Source: Obelidium mucronatum (taxonomy: Eukaryota; Chytridiomycota; Chytridiomycetes; Chytridiales; Chytriomycetaceae). From it: a stretch of 64,000 bases of DNA. The notes beneath the pieces are model-generated. The model made no database searches, was not told the DNA's origin, and saw nothing but the letters and a program-made list of their open reading frames with translations. The stretch lies in assembly GCA_025765595.1 (NCBI GenBank), contig JAIVFH010000128.1, forward strand, positions 23,651-87,650. The letters run 5' to 3'. The position numbers were made by a program, and so were the translations under genes. Each line of letters begins with the position of its first letter. Position 1 is the stretch's first letter. Of the stretch, positions 53,701-64,000 are shown in pieces.

Positions 53701-55179
53701 ATGACAACCAACAACAACTTGAAAACAACTTTTACGCTTGATCATGATAACATCAGCGATTTCCACCAGTGGGTTGATGATATTGAAGGTGTTGCAGCCC
53801 AACACAATGTTCTCCACACCATTCGTCTCGATCCAGAATCCCATGATGATAATGTCAACAACTACTTGGTCCCTTACGGTCCAAATGGTGCTATTACTGA
53901 TGATCCACAGTTACTTGAACTTGCAGTCTGGGATAATCATGAAGACCCGAACGATCCATGGGTCCTTCAGCTAACTGATGTTCCCAATACTTGTCCAGGG
54001 TCATATGCGAATAACAAGATGATGCAACGTATCATCAAGTGGAACATCTCCGCTGCCCTATTGAATATTTGTCAGCAAAACACTAAATGTGCACGTACCT
54101 GGATTCGAAACCTCCAGACCTACTACAATGCACAAACTAGGACCGATACGAAGGAAACCATCAAAGAGTGGATTACACTTCAACATCTGTCACATGAATC
54201 AATTAGTGAATACTACAATCGATTCTCAAATATTCTTACCAAGATGCGCGCTGACCCAACTAATGCCGCATTCCGTCCATTTGTCAATCTCCCTGAAGTC
54301 ATCAACCATGTCATTGACGCACTCTATAAACAGTCTTTTGGTCATCAAATTCAAAGAATCAAAAGTCTTGAAATTACAAACCTCAGTGATCTCTTGAAAG
54401 AACTCTTGGAGACTGAGAAGATGATCGGCTTCAAACCAAAGAAGACCGCAACTGATTTTGCCTTGCTCCTTGGAAGTGGACAACCCAACGGAAGCAGCAA
54501 CTTTAACTCCAATGGGACTGGGCGAGGAGGTTTCCGTGGGCGTGGTAGAGGCCGTAGTCGCGGAAGTTACAACAACGCGAGCGGTCGCCCCGGACCTTAT
54601 CCAGCTCAGAACACCCAGTGGAACCGTGGAGGCGGGAACTCTAATAGGGGAGGATACGTTAACCAGGGAAGACAATTTCCTGTTAATGGTAACCAGCCCA
54701 CTCACCGCTTACACGCCTTAGAGTTTACAACTCAACAACCTCCAAGTCCTTGCAAAACTTGCGGGGGCAATCACTTTCACGTTCAATGCTTCAAGTCCCA
54801 GGACTACGCATTCAACGCGCTACTTCCATTCCCTCAGGGGAAGCCGCTGCTGCCACCAAACAGGATCCGCAATGACATTGTCAAACTTCCGCTGATCCAA
54901 CAACTACTTTCGAAACCGCAAAACACATTGTTCAATGCTCCTTTCGACAACTACCAATGGCAGCAACCTGTCTACTACCAACAACAATCACTGATGGTTC
55001 CGCAACAACAACTTCCACCACCACCCGCTACACAACAACAACCTACAGTTTCATTCCAGCAGCAACCTACAGTTATCAATGATCAGCAAACCATAAATAG
55101 TATAAATACCCAGGCAAATAACTTAGCTTCGGGGTCTGGTACTATGGTTCCTGCGGGTTTTTACCGGGGCCAACACTAA
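53701..55179 (+). CDS. Copia-3 Gag
   Basis: A 492-aa open frame of the same length as Copia-1 Gag, starting at an ATG preceded by AAAA. It has a capsid-like helical domain, an Arg/Gly-rich RGGFRGRGRGRSRG patch, a zinc knuckle CKTCGGNHFHVQC (C-x2-C-x3-H-x4-C) and a Gln/Pro-rich tail (PQQQLPPPPATQQQP). It packages element RNA into particles. This is the best-preserved Gag of the three because the knuckle His is kept. Confidence 0.93.
   Translation: MTTNNNLKTTFTLDHDNISDFHQWVDDIEGVAAQHNVLHTIRLDPESHDDNVNNYLVPYGPNGAITDDPQLLELAVWDNHEDPNDPWVLQLTDVPNTCPGSYANNKMMQRIIKWNISAALLNICQQNTKCARTWIRNLQTYYNAQTRTDTKETIKEWITLQHLSHESISEYYNRFSNILTKMRADPTNAAFRPFVNLPEVINHVIDALYKQSFGHQIQRIKSLEITNLSDLLKELLETEKMIGFKPKKTATDFALLLGSGQPNGSSNFNSNGTGRGGFRGRGRGRSRGSYNNASGRPGPYPAQNTQWNRGGGNSNRGGYVNQGRQFPVNGNQPTHRLHALEFTTQQPPSPCKTCGGNHFHVQCFKSQDYAFNALLPFPQGKPLLPPNRIRNDIVKLPLIQQLLSKPQNTLFNAPFDNYQWQQPVYYQQQSLMVPQQQLPPPPATQQQPTVSFQQQPTVINDQQTINSINTQANNLASGSGTMVPAGFYRGQH
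55155..55161 (+). promoter_or_regulatory. Putative -1 frameshift slippery site G GGT TTT
   Basis: In gag phase (codons GGT at 55156 and TTT at 55159), 15 nt before the stop. The -1 frame is open across the stop and leads into pol (ATG 55254 lies in that frame). Confidence 0.55.
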
Positions 55180-57374
55180 GTTGGCCGAAAGATGGACTTG
55201 AAGTTGACGCGCCACCTATAACTCAAGTCATCAATACATCAGCGTCACATCAAATGGAAGAAGATGAAAATCAAATACCTTCAACTACAACTACTACCAC
55301 TAAGAAGAAGCGACGGAAAGACAAAGCCGTTCCTGACTTCTATCATTCATCAAAACATTCAACCGCAACTCCGCAAAGCTGAACGTACCCTACAATGGAA
55401 ACATTCAGCAAAACCAACAAATACAACAACATCAAAAACCAAATTCAGCTTACCTTCGAGGATTGATCCAGCTCCCGAAGATATTCTGGATTCAAACAAC
55501 TATAATCAACTCTATGACGAAATCAAAAGGGCGTTCCGCACCGGGGGGGCCTGTGATGAGAACATGGTCTTGTCACAGCCAGACGCAGTCCCCCCTGCGA
55601 ATGATAAGTCATTAGAAGAATTCATTACATTATACAACAACACTGAAACACTTACCAGTATCAAGGAAACACCAAAACTCCTGTACCAGTTTCAGCCAAC
55701 AAACACCAAGTTTGTCTTCGTCATCGATGGAGGTTGTCGAAAGACTTGCTTGAAGACCACGGATTATTTCGTCTCTTTTACTCCGTGCAGCCGAACCTCC
55801 GGTACTGCTGACGAAGATGGCACTCCGCTGCAGATAACTGGAACTGGAGACGCAGTCATCATTCTAGAAAATGGATACGCGTTGTTAATCAAAGACGCGT
55901 GCCTTACTCCAAAGATAGTAACTCACCTAATCGGGACCAATGATCTTGAAGACGCTGGACTCCACTTCCAATCTTCAAGAGGGCTCCCCGGTTACATCTT
56001 CAAGTCCCATCCATCATCAGACTTGGGACCGCATCAACCACTATTCCAATGCATCAAACGTAACAGGACTCCACTTTCTTCCAGTACGCAATCATCCCAT
56101 TCCATCCAATCAGTCGCGTCAGTTCCATTCGCTACTTTCAGCCAAACTCCAGAATATGCGTCTAAGGGAATTAAGCAAAGGACAGTTAGAAAGAGCATCG
56201 CGACAAATGCTTAATGACTTACTGGATTATGAGCTTCGACACCGAATCTTTGGACATGCTAGCGACGCGAGACTCAGATACATGCAGCGTCATCATACTT
56301 CAAGCGACCTACATCCAATTCAATTTCCGCCGAAGCCTAATGCCATGCGATTCCTGCGAAAGTTGTAAAACAAATAAGCAACCATTTAAGTCAGATCCAA
56401 AGAAACATTTACCTGGTGAACAACTTGGATTTGACGTCGTTGAAATCAAACCGCCACATCTTGGAAAATATCCATACGCGCTTGTAATGAACGATTATGG
56501 TTCGAAAAGATCTGACGTCGCGCTACTTGAACACAAAGATGAAGCATTAGTTTGGGCTATCCGACTTCATCAAAAGACAATAACAAAATACCAACTTACC
56601 ACAAAACGGATGCGAATGGATCCAGGAGAACTAGGAAGATCTCCCGCATTCATGAAATATTGCGAACTCAACAACATCTCATTCGAGCCAGGAATACCCG
56701 AACAGCACCAAATGGATGGAGGACCCGAAAGGACAATTCAAACCTTGAGCAAGATGGCCAGGACTTTTCTATATCAATGCAAAGCACCGTTAGAATACTG
56801 GGGATACGCGTTTGAACATGCATCAGAAATCAACAATGTCTTACCTGTTATATCCCGCGATATCGATAGTCCAGAATATTCCAGCTCCGGAATTCGTCCT
56901 CGAACGTCCCACTTCCAACCCTTTGGTTGCGCTGTCAAATACCTTCCTGTTTCAACACAAATCGTGAGCAAGATGGAACCAACACGGAAAGAAGGGATTT
57001 ACCTTGGATCCAAGACTCCATCCCAAGTTATTGTCCTCGACTTGGAAACTGCTCGCGTTCATCTCGTTCGATTCAAAGATTGTATCTTCAAGCCCACCAT
57101 ATATCCGTCGTGGCCGCAACCAACATTCGCTACTTCCACACAACTTGGTCTTGAATTTACCAGAGTTACCAATCAAGACAACATTGCTGTGGATACAAAT
57201 GTTAAAACTTATCTTGACATAATGGAAAAAGTCAAGAACAAACCTCTTGACGCTGAGACACTCCAAGCTCTGCGAACCAACCGCAAGCAACCAAAATTAC
57301 ATCACACTGTCCTCAAGGCAAACGCCGCGAGACTTGAACTACAAAACACAAATCAACATTTAACAAAAACGTAA
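55162..57374 (+). pseudogene. Copia-3 Pol: protease and integrase, frameshifted
   Basis: The spacer is followed by the protease (FVIDGGCRKT). Then comes the GAG-pre-integrase zinc region (HRIFGHASDARLRYMQRH and CDSCESCKTNKQ) and the integrase core with FDVVEIKPP (first Asp), RMRMDPGELG (second Asp) and QMDGGPERTIQT (Glu). The copia-type LEYWGYAFEHASE block is present. Frame changes occur near 55340, in 56060-56215 and near 56330. The integrase core itself (56214-57374) is one open frame. Confidence 0.88.
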
Positions 57375-57775
57375 GATACAACAACAATAACCCCAATCCT
57401 TCCTTACCATTCATCTTGTTTGGAACTTGCGGGGGACGCCTTGTAAGACTTAACGGGAACGGATTGAGGGGAAGCTACAATACACAAACAAAATTAAATT
57501 AATAAGGGCCAAGCCCTGATCCCGGGATCCCCAACACATAAACAATTTACATACCTTGATCACCTCCATCAACGGTAGCCACAAACAATTGGAAGTACTC
57601 TCGAAGAGAGGAAACTCTCCACATACAAATCACTACAAAATCAAAACAACTTTTAACACACATCATTACAAAAACACATATACTCTTACCTCAATCGCTC
57701 GAATCAACGACGATACACTAATCACAATACGAATAACACTTAGTAAAACTACAAAACCACTCAAAAGTGCGAATG
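57375..57775 (+). other. Non-coding stretch splitting pol (Copia-3)
   Basis: A roughly 400-bp counterpart of 6562-6959. It starts at a GTAAGA directly after the integrase frame (AAAAACGTAAGATAC) and contains a conserved CCCGGGATCC. This is compatible with an intron, but no acceptor was confirmed. Confidence 0.5.
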
Positions 57776-59581
57776 AAGCGTACCTTAACAAGCCAAGGTC
57801 TTGGCACTTCGGTACGACCGCCGCCGCAGCCACCACCAACAGTACCAAAACCAGCAACGGCGCCGCGACGAATGTCTCAGAGACTCAGCAAATCACGGAC
57901 ATTGCTTGCGACGACGCTGCTGTGCTCACCGACACTCGACGAAGAGGAAACACATGTTTTTGGTGAAGAATGGTCATCAGCGACAATTGAGGATAAATTA
58001 CACGACGTACCACTCACCTCGACGCCAATCTCGAAGACTCCTGAATCACCAAAGACACGGAACGCAGCCATGAAGAGCAAATTCCAAGAAGAATGGCTTG
58101 CAGCCGAGAAAAGCCGAACTTGACGCGCTTGTGGATAACAAGACCTATAGACTTGTCAAAGCTCCTGACGGCATCAATATTCGTTGGCAGCAAATGGGTT
58201 TACAAGGTCAAGTTGAACAGCGATGGATCTGTTGAAAGATTTAAGGCGCGTTTAGTCGCTCAGGGATATACTCAACAATTTGGATTGGACTATACGGAGA
58301 CTCACTCACCGGTTATGCGCGCAGCAACTTTCAGATGGCTTTTATCGCTCACAGCAATCAACGGTGGGATACCCGCATGTGCGACGTGAGCACCGCGTAC
58401 TTGTATGGCGATATCGACGAACCCGTCTACATGAAGCAGCCTCCCGGATACGACGATGGAACCGGCAGGGTCTATGAACTCCTAAAAGGACTTTATGGAT
58501 TAAAACAAGCGGGTCGTATATGGTATAAGAAGTTGACTACTCACCTCAAAGAAACAGGATACACTCAGTCGAAAGGCGGACCCGTGCGTCTTCTTTAAGA
58601 CTGTGGATGGCAAGACGGTGTACTTGGCTATCTACGTCGACGACTTGTGTTTCTTTGGTGACCAAGCACTTATCGATGAGGGCGTGATTTCTCTTAGGAA
58701 GGAATTCAAAATGCGAGACTTAGGAAAAATTACCTACACAATCGGAATACAAGTTGAACACGTGCCCTCCGGAATATTCATCCACCAATCAAAATACATC
58801 AAGGAAATCTTGGAGCGATTTACGGGGCATTTTTCGCATTATCCAATTTCCACTCCCTTGCAAAGCTCATTTTCACCAACTCCAGCATCAGACACCACCC
58901 CCCTATTCAACAACCCATCCCTATACCTTGAAGCCATCGGATGCCTCAACTACGCAGCTATCAACACTCGCCCGGACATTTCTACAGCTATCTCCTTTCT
59001 ATCTATCTTCTCCAGCAAACCATCTCAGCAACACTGGGAAGACCTCATGCGTGTCTTCTGCTACATCCATGACACACAAGACCATGGTATCTTCTACTCC
59101 AAACAAGGCAATCCAGTCCTATCAGCTACAGCGACGCCGCGTACAACATCCACCACGAAGCGAAGTCTCAGCTTGGCTACATGGTTGTTCTCGCGGATGG
59201 CGTCATCAGCTGGAAATCATCCAAGACTCCAGTCACACCACTCTCATCTACAGAAGCCGAATATATGTCTATCAGCGAATTAGGATGCAAACTACAGTCT
59301 TTTATTCAGCTATACGATACACTCAACATACCACTCGACAAACCAATTCAAGTATTCGAAGACAACCAGTCTACTATTCATCAATGCAACAACGACGTAT
59401 TCTCACATCAATCAAAACACATCATATACGCGAACTAGTCAATTTAAAGCAAGTCAAGGTCACTTGGATCAAGACCGCTGACCAGCCAGCCGATTTACTC
59501 ACCAAGTGCCTTGGACGCGATCAATTCAAGAAACTTCGTGCCCAATTTGGCATGATGCCTCTTACCGCGATTACAATTTAA
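57776..59581 (+). pseudogene. Copia-3 Pol: RT and RNase H, frameshifted
   Basis: Pro-rich linker, then RT blocks [41 protein letters not shown] and catalytic YVDD. RNase H blocks SSTEAEYM and TADQPADLLTKC follow, to TAITI. Single-base insertions at about 58108, 58183 and 58577, a missing base at about 59115 and a 20-nt deletion near 59424 disrupt it. Confidence 0.88.
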
Positions 59582-59777
59582 CAATTCACGATTCAAGATT
59601 GACTTCCGCAATACGCATTGGGGCTAGTTGTGATTTGCCCCCAATAATGCTAAGTCAATTCTATTCAATTCAATTCGATTTCGATTCTAGAACATAGAAA
59701 ACTTCAATATTTTAAACATACAACTCATATAGAACCATTCAACTATTTATACAAGTTCAAAAGTACACACTAAAACC

Positions 59778-59848
59778 AACCACTTAGCTCAATGGTCAGA
59801 GCTCAAGTCTGCTACCAAGACAACCCAGGTTCAAGACCTGCTCTGCGC
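59778..59848 (+). repeat. tRNA-like sequence in Copia-3 3' untranslated region
   Basis: Box A TAGCTCAATGG (59785-59795) and box B GGTTCAAGACC (59828-59838) at tRNA spacing. The T arm mostly pairs (four of five) and the acceptor stem does not. Shared by all three copies. Confidence 0.6.
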
Positions 59849-60188
59849 ACTTGTTCGATTATTACATATCCGCCTATGAAGGTTTCACTTTATCCTTGCT
59901 TCGCCATTTTAATGGTTGAGCGAGGGACGAGTGTTTTAGTCAGTAAGAATCTGACACAGGGTGTAATAACGCAAGACCGCACAGAAAGACACAACTCTCA
60001 AGCGATTCACACGATCAAGGGGAAGGCACCATCACGTGACAATCACATGACCTTCGCCGAACCCGAATTTAATCACCAAGCCTTAATTCAATCATTGGCA
60101 ATTAATCAAGTCACATTCATGTCACATGATCCAAGTCTGATCGTTGTTCAATTCATTCTTTATTCAATCATGTTCGCTTGAGGGGAAG

Positions 60189-60330
60189 TGTTGGAGGCAC
60201 ATGAAACTCATGTTGCAAGCTCCATGTTTGGAAATAAAGTTTAAGAATTCTCTCCAAAATCTCTCTAGTGCCCACAACGATCAGCTCACCTGCCTACAGA
60301 ACCAGCACCGCTTCCAGTCCCTCTACAACA
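60189..60330 (+). repeat. Copia-3 3' LTR
   Basis: 142 bp, TGTTGGAGGC to CTCTACAACA, with an AATAAA near position 45 of the LTR, preceded by the purine tract AGGGGAAG. Confidence 0.93.
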
Positions 60331-60353
60331 CCCTCATCACTTTGACTTGAAGA

Positions 60354-61508
60354 ATGCAACGCTCAACAAGACAACGCCAAGCCGCCGCCACCGCTGCCAC
60401 CGCCTCAAGCAAACATACAGCAAAATCAGCCTCTTCTATTAACCCGATCTCTGCAATTAGAGCGTGTCCTGCTGCTCCTGCTGAGATCCTTGCCGCTCTG
60501 GATCAAATTGAGCAAGTGCTCTTGGATTGCAGCCGCATCTACACCCTGCCAGACTGCAACCTGGATCTAAAGCCATTGGAATCCCTCCTGCTTGCCAATC
60601 CTGGCAAGATTCTATTCCTGCCATCCTCCAGTATTCCTGCTGATTGCTTGACGTCAGGGGGGTATTTCCCCACAGCCTGCTACCATAACGATCAACCACA
60701 CAAAAGGAGCTTTATTTCTGGGTTTTTTGATCCATTGGAGCAATGGGAGCTGCAGCATGCGGCGTTTTCTGCTCCAATCATGTTGTGTCAACCCATCAAC
60801 CACTACCGCCACTCCCCCCTCCATCAGGACTATGGAACAGCCATCAACGTCCTCCTTCAATTACCCACCAATCAGCAGCTCTTCAAGCTGTGGGTGGTGC
60901 TTGTCCCCAGCGACCCTACAGCCATCATCCCTACCCTTAATCCCCTGTCTTTCGCTCAAGCCATGGCTTTGGAGGTGGGTCCTTCCTGCACATATACAGC
61001 CAGGATCTGCTTTGTAAAGAGGCCTGGCGATCTCTCTGTCATGCCTTCTGGATACCCGCACGCTGTGATCACAGTCTCAACAACCAAGGACGCGACATCC
61101 ATCATGGGCGGCCCACACGTAATCTTTCCAAAAGACTACCTGTATGTATACAAATACAATTGCGCCAGCAAGCACACGTTCCTTTGGGGGAACACAAATG
61201 TTAAGTACCACTACTATATGGTTTGGTTTTATTACCGCTCTACTATCTTTAAGGGCAACAATGGTGGTTGTCAAGAGTTAGAAGCAGACTTGCTAACTGT
61301 AGAAGAGTATAGTGATTGCAGGTTTGATGGGGTGAGGGATGTGGTGGCTGAGTTGGTGTCAAGTTGGGCAGTGCGGGGTGATGCTGGACGAGTGGCAGCA
61401 GCCAAGGCTGCAAAGCAAGGAATTGCCAAAAGGCTGAAAGTTAAACAAGCAAATAGGGAGAAGATGGAAAGGGCGAGGCAGGCCAAAGTGGGATCAAAGA
61501 GAGAGTGA
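60354..61508 (+). CDS. JmjC-like 2-oxoglutarate/Fe(II) dioxygenase
   Basis: A single 384-aa open frame. The predicted iron ligands are H157 and D159 in SPLHQDYGTA, and the distal His in PGDLSVMPSGYPHAVITVST (H236). The G-D-x3-P-x-G-x-x-H pattern is that of JmjC demethylase/hydroxylase domains. A KLWVVLVPSD strand lies between them, as in JmjC proteins. The C-terminus is basic and coiled (Ala/Lys/Arg), perhaps for DNA or nuclear targeting. The start ATG lies only 18 bp after the Copia-3 duplication, so the upstream promoter is now the retrotransposon LTR. It is on the same strand as the KDZ transposase, 148 bp away. The substrate (histone, DNA or other) cannot be told. Confidence 0.65.
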   Translation: MQRSTRQRQAAATAATASSKHTAKSASSINPISAIRACPAAPAEILAALDQIEQVLLDCSRIYTLPDCNLDLKPLESLLLANPGKILFLPSSSIPADCLTSGGYFPTACYHNDQPHKRSFISGFFDPLEQWELQHAAFSAPIMLCQPINHYRHSPLHQDYGTAINVLLQLPTNQQLFKLWVVLVPSDPTAIIPTLNPLSFAQAMALEVGPSCTYTARICFVKRPGDLSVMPSGYPHAVITVSTTKDATSIMGGPHVIFPKDYLYVYKYNCASKHTFLWGNTNVKYHYYMVWFYYRSTIFKGNNGGCQELEADLLTVEEYSDCRFDGVRDVVAELVSSWAVRGDAGRVAAAKAAKQGIAKRLKVKQANREKMERARQAKVGSKRE

Positions 61509-61656
61509 TATTACCAAGTATCAAAGCACATGCAATAAAGAAAAACCCTCTGACACAATTAAAGGATTCTTTATTGCCAATATATTGGACTTATAGCGTC
61601 GCGTTGATCGCAATTGGTTGCTTTTCCCCATCAGGCTGAACCCAAACTGATCAAAA

Positions 61657-63730
61657 ATGAGTTGCAAAGAATGGTGGCATTCTGGAATGCACAGAACAAC
61701 AAAAGTAAAAATAACCAACATGTCCTTCATAGATGAAGCAAGAGCGGTAGTTGTGCTGGCCAACGAGTTGCGGAAAGTCAAGCCATTCCTACATAGGTAC
61801 AAGTCCGCAGTCAAACTATATGACAACAACAACCGCATGAGGGCCATCTGTGATCACATCTCCAAGCAGTTTTCCTTGACCAATGAAACAGTATTTACCT
61901 TGGCTGACAGAGTATTCCAGTGCCCAGGCATGGACGCGGTCAATCACTGGAAACCTGTCCAGTCATCTGTCCTTGTGGCTCCATTCTCGCAATGCCACAG
62001 GTGCACCAAAAACTTGACTTTCAGCAGCACACAAGTAGTGGTGTTGGGGATGGAAGGCCCATACCAAGCGTTGCTGTTCAAGGGCAACTGCACTAAATGC
62101 CGCATGTGGTACAATGTGGATTCTGTCGCGTACATGAGCGAAGACAAACAGAAGCAGTTGATAGAGATGTATCCGCTTGAAACAATCCTGTCAGTTGGCT
62201 TCCTCAAGATCAATGAGCAGTACTACGTCACCATACCTTTTGCGGATCTCTGGCTAAAGCACCTGCCATCTGGCCTTCTGTTGGTATTTTCTTGCATGGT
62301 AAATACTAAATTGCTTATTTCGCACATAGGGTGAAACTGTATCGTGAGCAGCGCACATATTCACTGGCCTTCCCAACCATCAAAGTGCCAGATCCAGACA
62401 GCGCAGTGATCTTCAAACGAGGATTTTACGTGTATCACATGCTACTACTGCAGCAGTACATCTCCAAGATCCCTGCCAATGATGACTATGAACATATGCG
62501 GTTCACTCACTTCAGACCTTCCTGGGCCCCCAAAACAACACATGTGTGGAGCAACTCCCTGTTTCTGGGTCCATACTTACCAAAAACAGGTGATTCTATT
62601 CATGACATCAGGCCCGCAATGCGGGAATACGTCACGTTCATGACTGATTACTTTAGCAAGAAATGGTGTCACCGCTGCAACGGGTGCCACCAGTTTTACA
62701 ATGGAAAAGAAATCTCTGGCAGTGTAATGGATGGGAAAGTCATGGGGCATCTCTTGTGTTCTGTGCCTGGCTGTGTGTTGCCTATTCTTGGTGTGAACAC
62801 ATTGTTCTGCTCATCGCATGCCCAGCTGAGGAATGAGTGCATCATCTCTGGCTGCAAGCAAAAAAAGACAGACACTGTTTTGAGTACCTGCGGACTCAGC
62901 TCTCACAACACGACTGTCCAGGAAATCATTGGGAAACAGTGGAACAAGGACTTTAAAGCTACACAAAAGTCCAAGAAAACGCGAACATCTACAGTGCATA
63001 TTGATACACAAGAAAAAGAGTTAGTAGCGGATCAGTGGTTCAAGTACAGTCTGAAAGCAGCGGTTCCTGCCTGGAATATTTATGGCTGTGTGGAGCTGCG
63101 GCATGATCATTGGAATATCTAAGATGTACTCTTTTGAATCTTCTACCTTTATTTCTCGCTTCTTATGCCACTGTTTTGCGCGAATGGGCGAAGTACCGAC
63201 CTTTGTTTTCTACGATAGAGCCTGCTGCTTGCTCCAATCCCTACGCGCCCGACACGTAGCAGGAAAATTCGCAATATATGAAAGGTGCACTTTACTTATT
63301 TATTATTACGCGCTCTTTTCATTATATAGTGTTCTGTTCTTATACTTACCCACCGATCTTTGTTGGAATCAGGTTCTTGTACAAGACTGTTACTTTTGTG
63401 GTTGACAGGTTCCACTTTCGGATGCACAGGGACAACTTCTGTACACAGCATTGCGATCCAGCAAAATTCAAGGAATTGACGTCCGGAGGGCCTGCAAATG
63501 GAAAGGGAAGGTTTAACATGTCCGCGGCAGAACAGTGTGCCAAGTGGTTCGATCAAACCGCTCACCTGATTCGCTTCCACGAGCCTGTCCAAGCGGATTT
63601 CATTATGTGGTGTCTCGCAGACTTGAGAAACGCCGACATCCAGAGCAGAATTTCAAAGAAGAAAAGAGTTATTAGAAACGAAAGCGAAGACAAAAATGGA
63701 AGCGGAGGGGGAACAACAAGAAAAGGATGA
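61657..63730 (+). CDS. KDZ transposase with two cysteine clusters
   Basis: This is a Kyakuja-Dileera-Zisupton family DDE transposase. The first cysteine cluster (CxC5-like) is C113-x2-C116 and C145-x2-C148. The second part has a CxC6-like cluster: KWCHRCNGC, then GHLLCSVPGCVLPI, CSSHAQLRNECIISGC and CGLSSH. The catalytic region follows: TFVFYDRACCLL; VVDRFHFRMHRDNFC with a downstream CDP; and FNMSAAEQCAKWFD. A verified intron, 63285-63372 (GTGCAC...ATCAG), joins YER to FLYKTVTF in phase. Another join near 62280-62330 needs an intron, and one near 63070 needs a one-base shift, so this copy may be damaged. An acidic tail is in a shifted frame to about 63824. Confidence 0.75.
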
Positions 63731-64000
63731 CGAGGAAGATGATGAAGACGCCAACAAAGATGATGGTGAAGGAGTGGAAGGGGATGAGGAAGAAGAGGGG
63801 GATGAGGAAGAAGAGGATGAATAATACAAAACTCACATTTACGAACTTGGTTTTTGCGCCCCTTGCGTCGACAGTGAGAAACACAGATCAGAGAGAATGA
63901 GAAAGCCCATTCATCATCTGCGTATCTGCAAAGTAGGAGAATGAGAAAGCCCATTCACTACCAACTGCGCATTTTTGCCATTTTTTTGTGAAGTCTCTTT
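63731..64000. other. Acidic-tail region and downstream direct repeat
   Basis: To 63824 one + frame encodes almost only Asp/Glu/Gly, the usual acidic end of KDZ proteins. Beyond it a 21-bp direct repeat, GAGAATGAGAAAGCCCATTC plus A, occurs at 63893-63913 and 63937-63957. No further gene; no inverted terminus found before the window ends. Confidence 0.45.

Larger units (their letters stand above)
53347..60335 (+). mobile_element. Copia-3, Ty1/copia LTR retrotransposon with CCCTC duplication
   Basis: The order is LTR, gag, protease-integrase, RT-RNase H, 3' untranslated region, purine tract (AGGGGAAG, 60181-60188), LTR. The element proper spans 53352-60330. It is flanked by a perfect 5-bp duplication, CCCTC (53347-53351 and 60331-60335), so this is an unrearranged insertion. 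Gag is intact. Pol carries several single-base indels relative to Copia-1 (extra bases near 55340, 58108, 58183 and 58577; a missing base near 59115) and a 20-nt deletion in RNase H shared with Copia-2. It is not autonomous. Confidence 0.93.
51623..64000 (+). mobile_element. KDZ-type DNA transposon carrying two dioxygenase-like genes
   Basis: The left edge is defined by the break in Copia-2 gag; the right edge lies at or beyond the window end. Cargo: a TET/JBP-like gene on -, a JmjC-like gene on + and a KDZ (Kyakuja-Dileera-Zisupton) transposase on +. Copia-3 sits between the two dioxygenase genes. KDZ elements with linked TET/JBP genes are known from fungi; a JmjC-like partner in addition is, to my knowledge, unusual. 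KDZ elements usually duplicate 8 bp, which would be GGGTGTTC at 51614-51621 on the left; the right copy cannot be seen. Confidence 0.65.

Noticed and set aside
59778..59848. Functional tRNA gene
   Set aside because: Boxes A and B are good but the 5' acceptor half does not pair, and the sequence recurs in three retrotransposon copies.

Overview
The window is eukaryotic nuclear DNA, most likely from a zoosporic (chytrid-like) fungus. Genes carry short GT-AG introns and lie close together, and the intergenic DNA is AT-rich. One gene matches the ciliary protein CFAP206, so the organism builds a flagellum. A GPI-anchored chitin deacetylase, a Swi3/Rsc8-type remodeller subunit, a class III glutamine synthetase and a KDZ transposon with TET/JBP-like and JmjC-like companions all fit early-diverging fungi. 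The species assignment is inference.

Layout. (1) 1-15.3 kb is a transposon graveyard. A Helitron on the + strand is interrupted by a Ty1/copia element (Copia-1, - strand) and by a solo LTR of another family. Just beyond it lies a LINE reverse-transcriptase remnant carrying a tRNA-derived SINE. (2) 15.3-17.6 kb has no recognisable gene. (3) 17.6-38.6 kb is a compact host gene island: a Swi3/Rsc8-like gene on +, then nine genes all on the - strand (small membrane protein, 7TM receptor, CFAP206, single-TM protein, duplicated-domain protein, chitin deacetylase, glutamine synthetase III, lectin-tyrosinase, PH-domain protein). (4) 38.6-42.2 kb holds a fold-back element, a decayed second Helitron helicase and a truncated ORF. 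(5) From 42.2 kb to the right edge is a nest. Copia-2 (-) contains a 2.0-kb pogo/CENP-B-like DNA transposon, a 2.2-kb non-coding insertion and a KDZ-type transposon. The KDZ transposon itself contains Copia-3 (+).

The most notable assembly is the KDZ element. It carries a transposase with two cysteine clusters, a TET/JBP-like 2-oxoglutarate dioxygenase on the opposite strand, and a JmjC-like dioxygenase. The two dioxygenase genes are divergent and originally shared a promoter of roughly 155 bp. Copia-3 landed in that promoter and left a perfect 5-bp duplication (CCCTC). The nesting gives a relative order: Copia-2, then KDZ, then Copia-3.

The three Copia copies belong to one family. They share 142-bp LTRs, a gag/pol junction with a G GGT TTT slippery heptamer, a roughly 400-bp non-coding stretch splitting pol, and a tRNA-like sequence in the 3' untranslated region. 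Four introns of the Helitron carry the same TTCCAATA/TATTGGAA inverted motif. Nothing here was aligned by computer. Boundaries come from reading repeats, target-site duplications and frames by eye.
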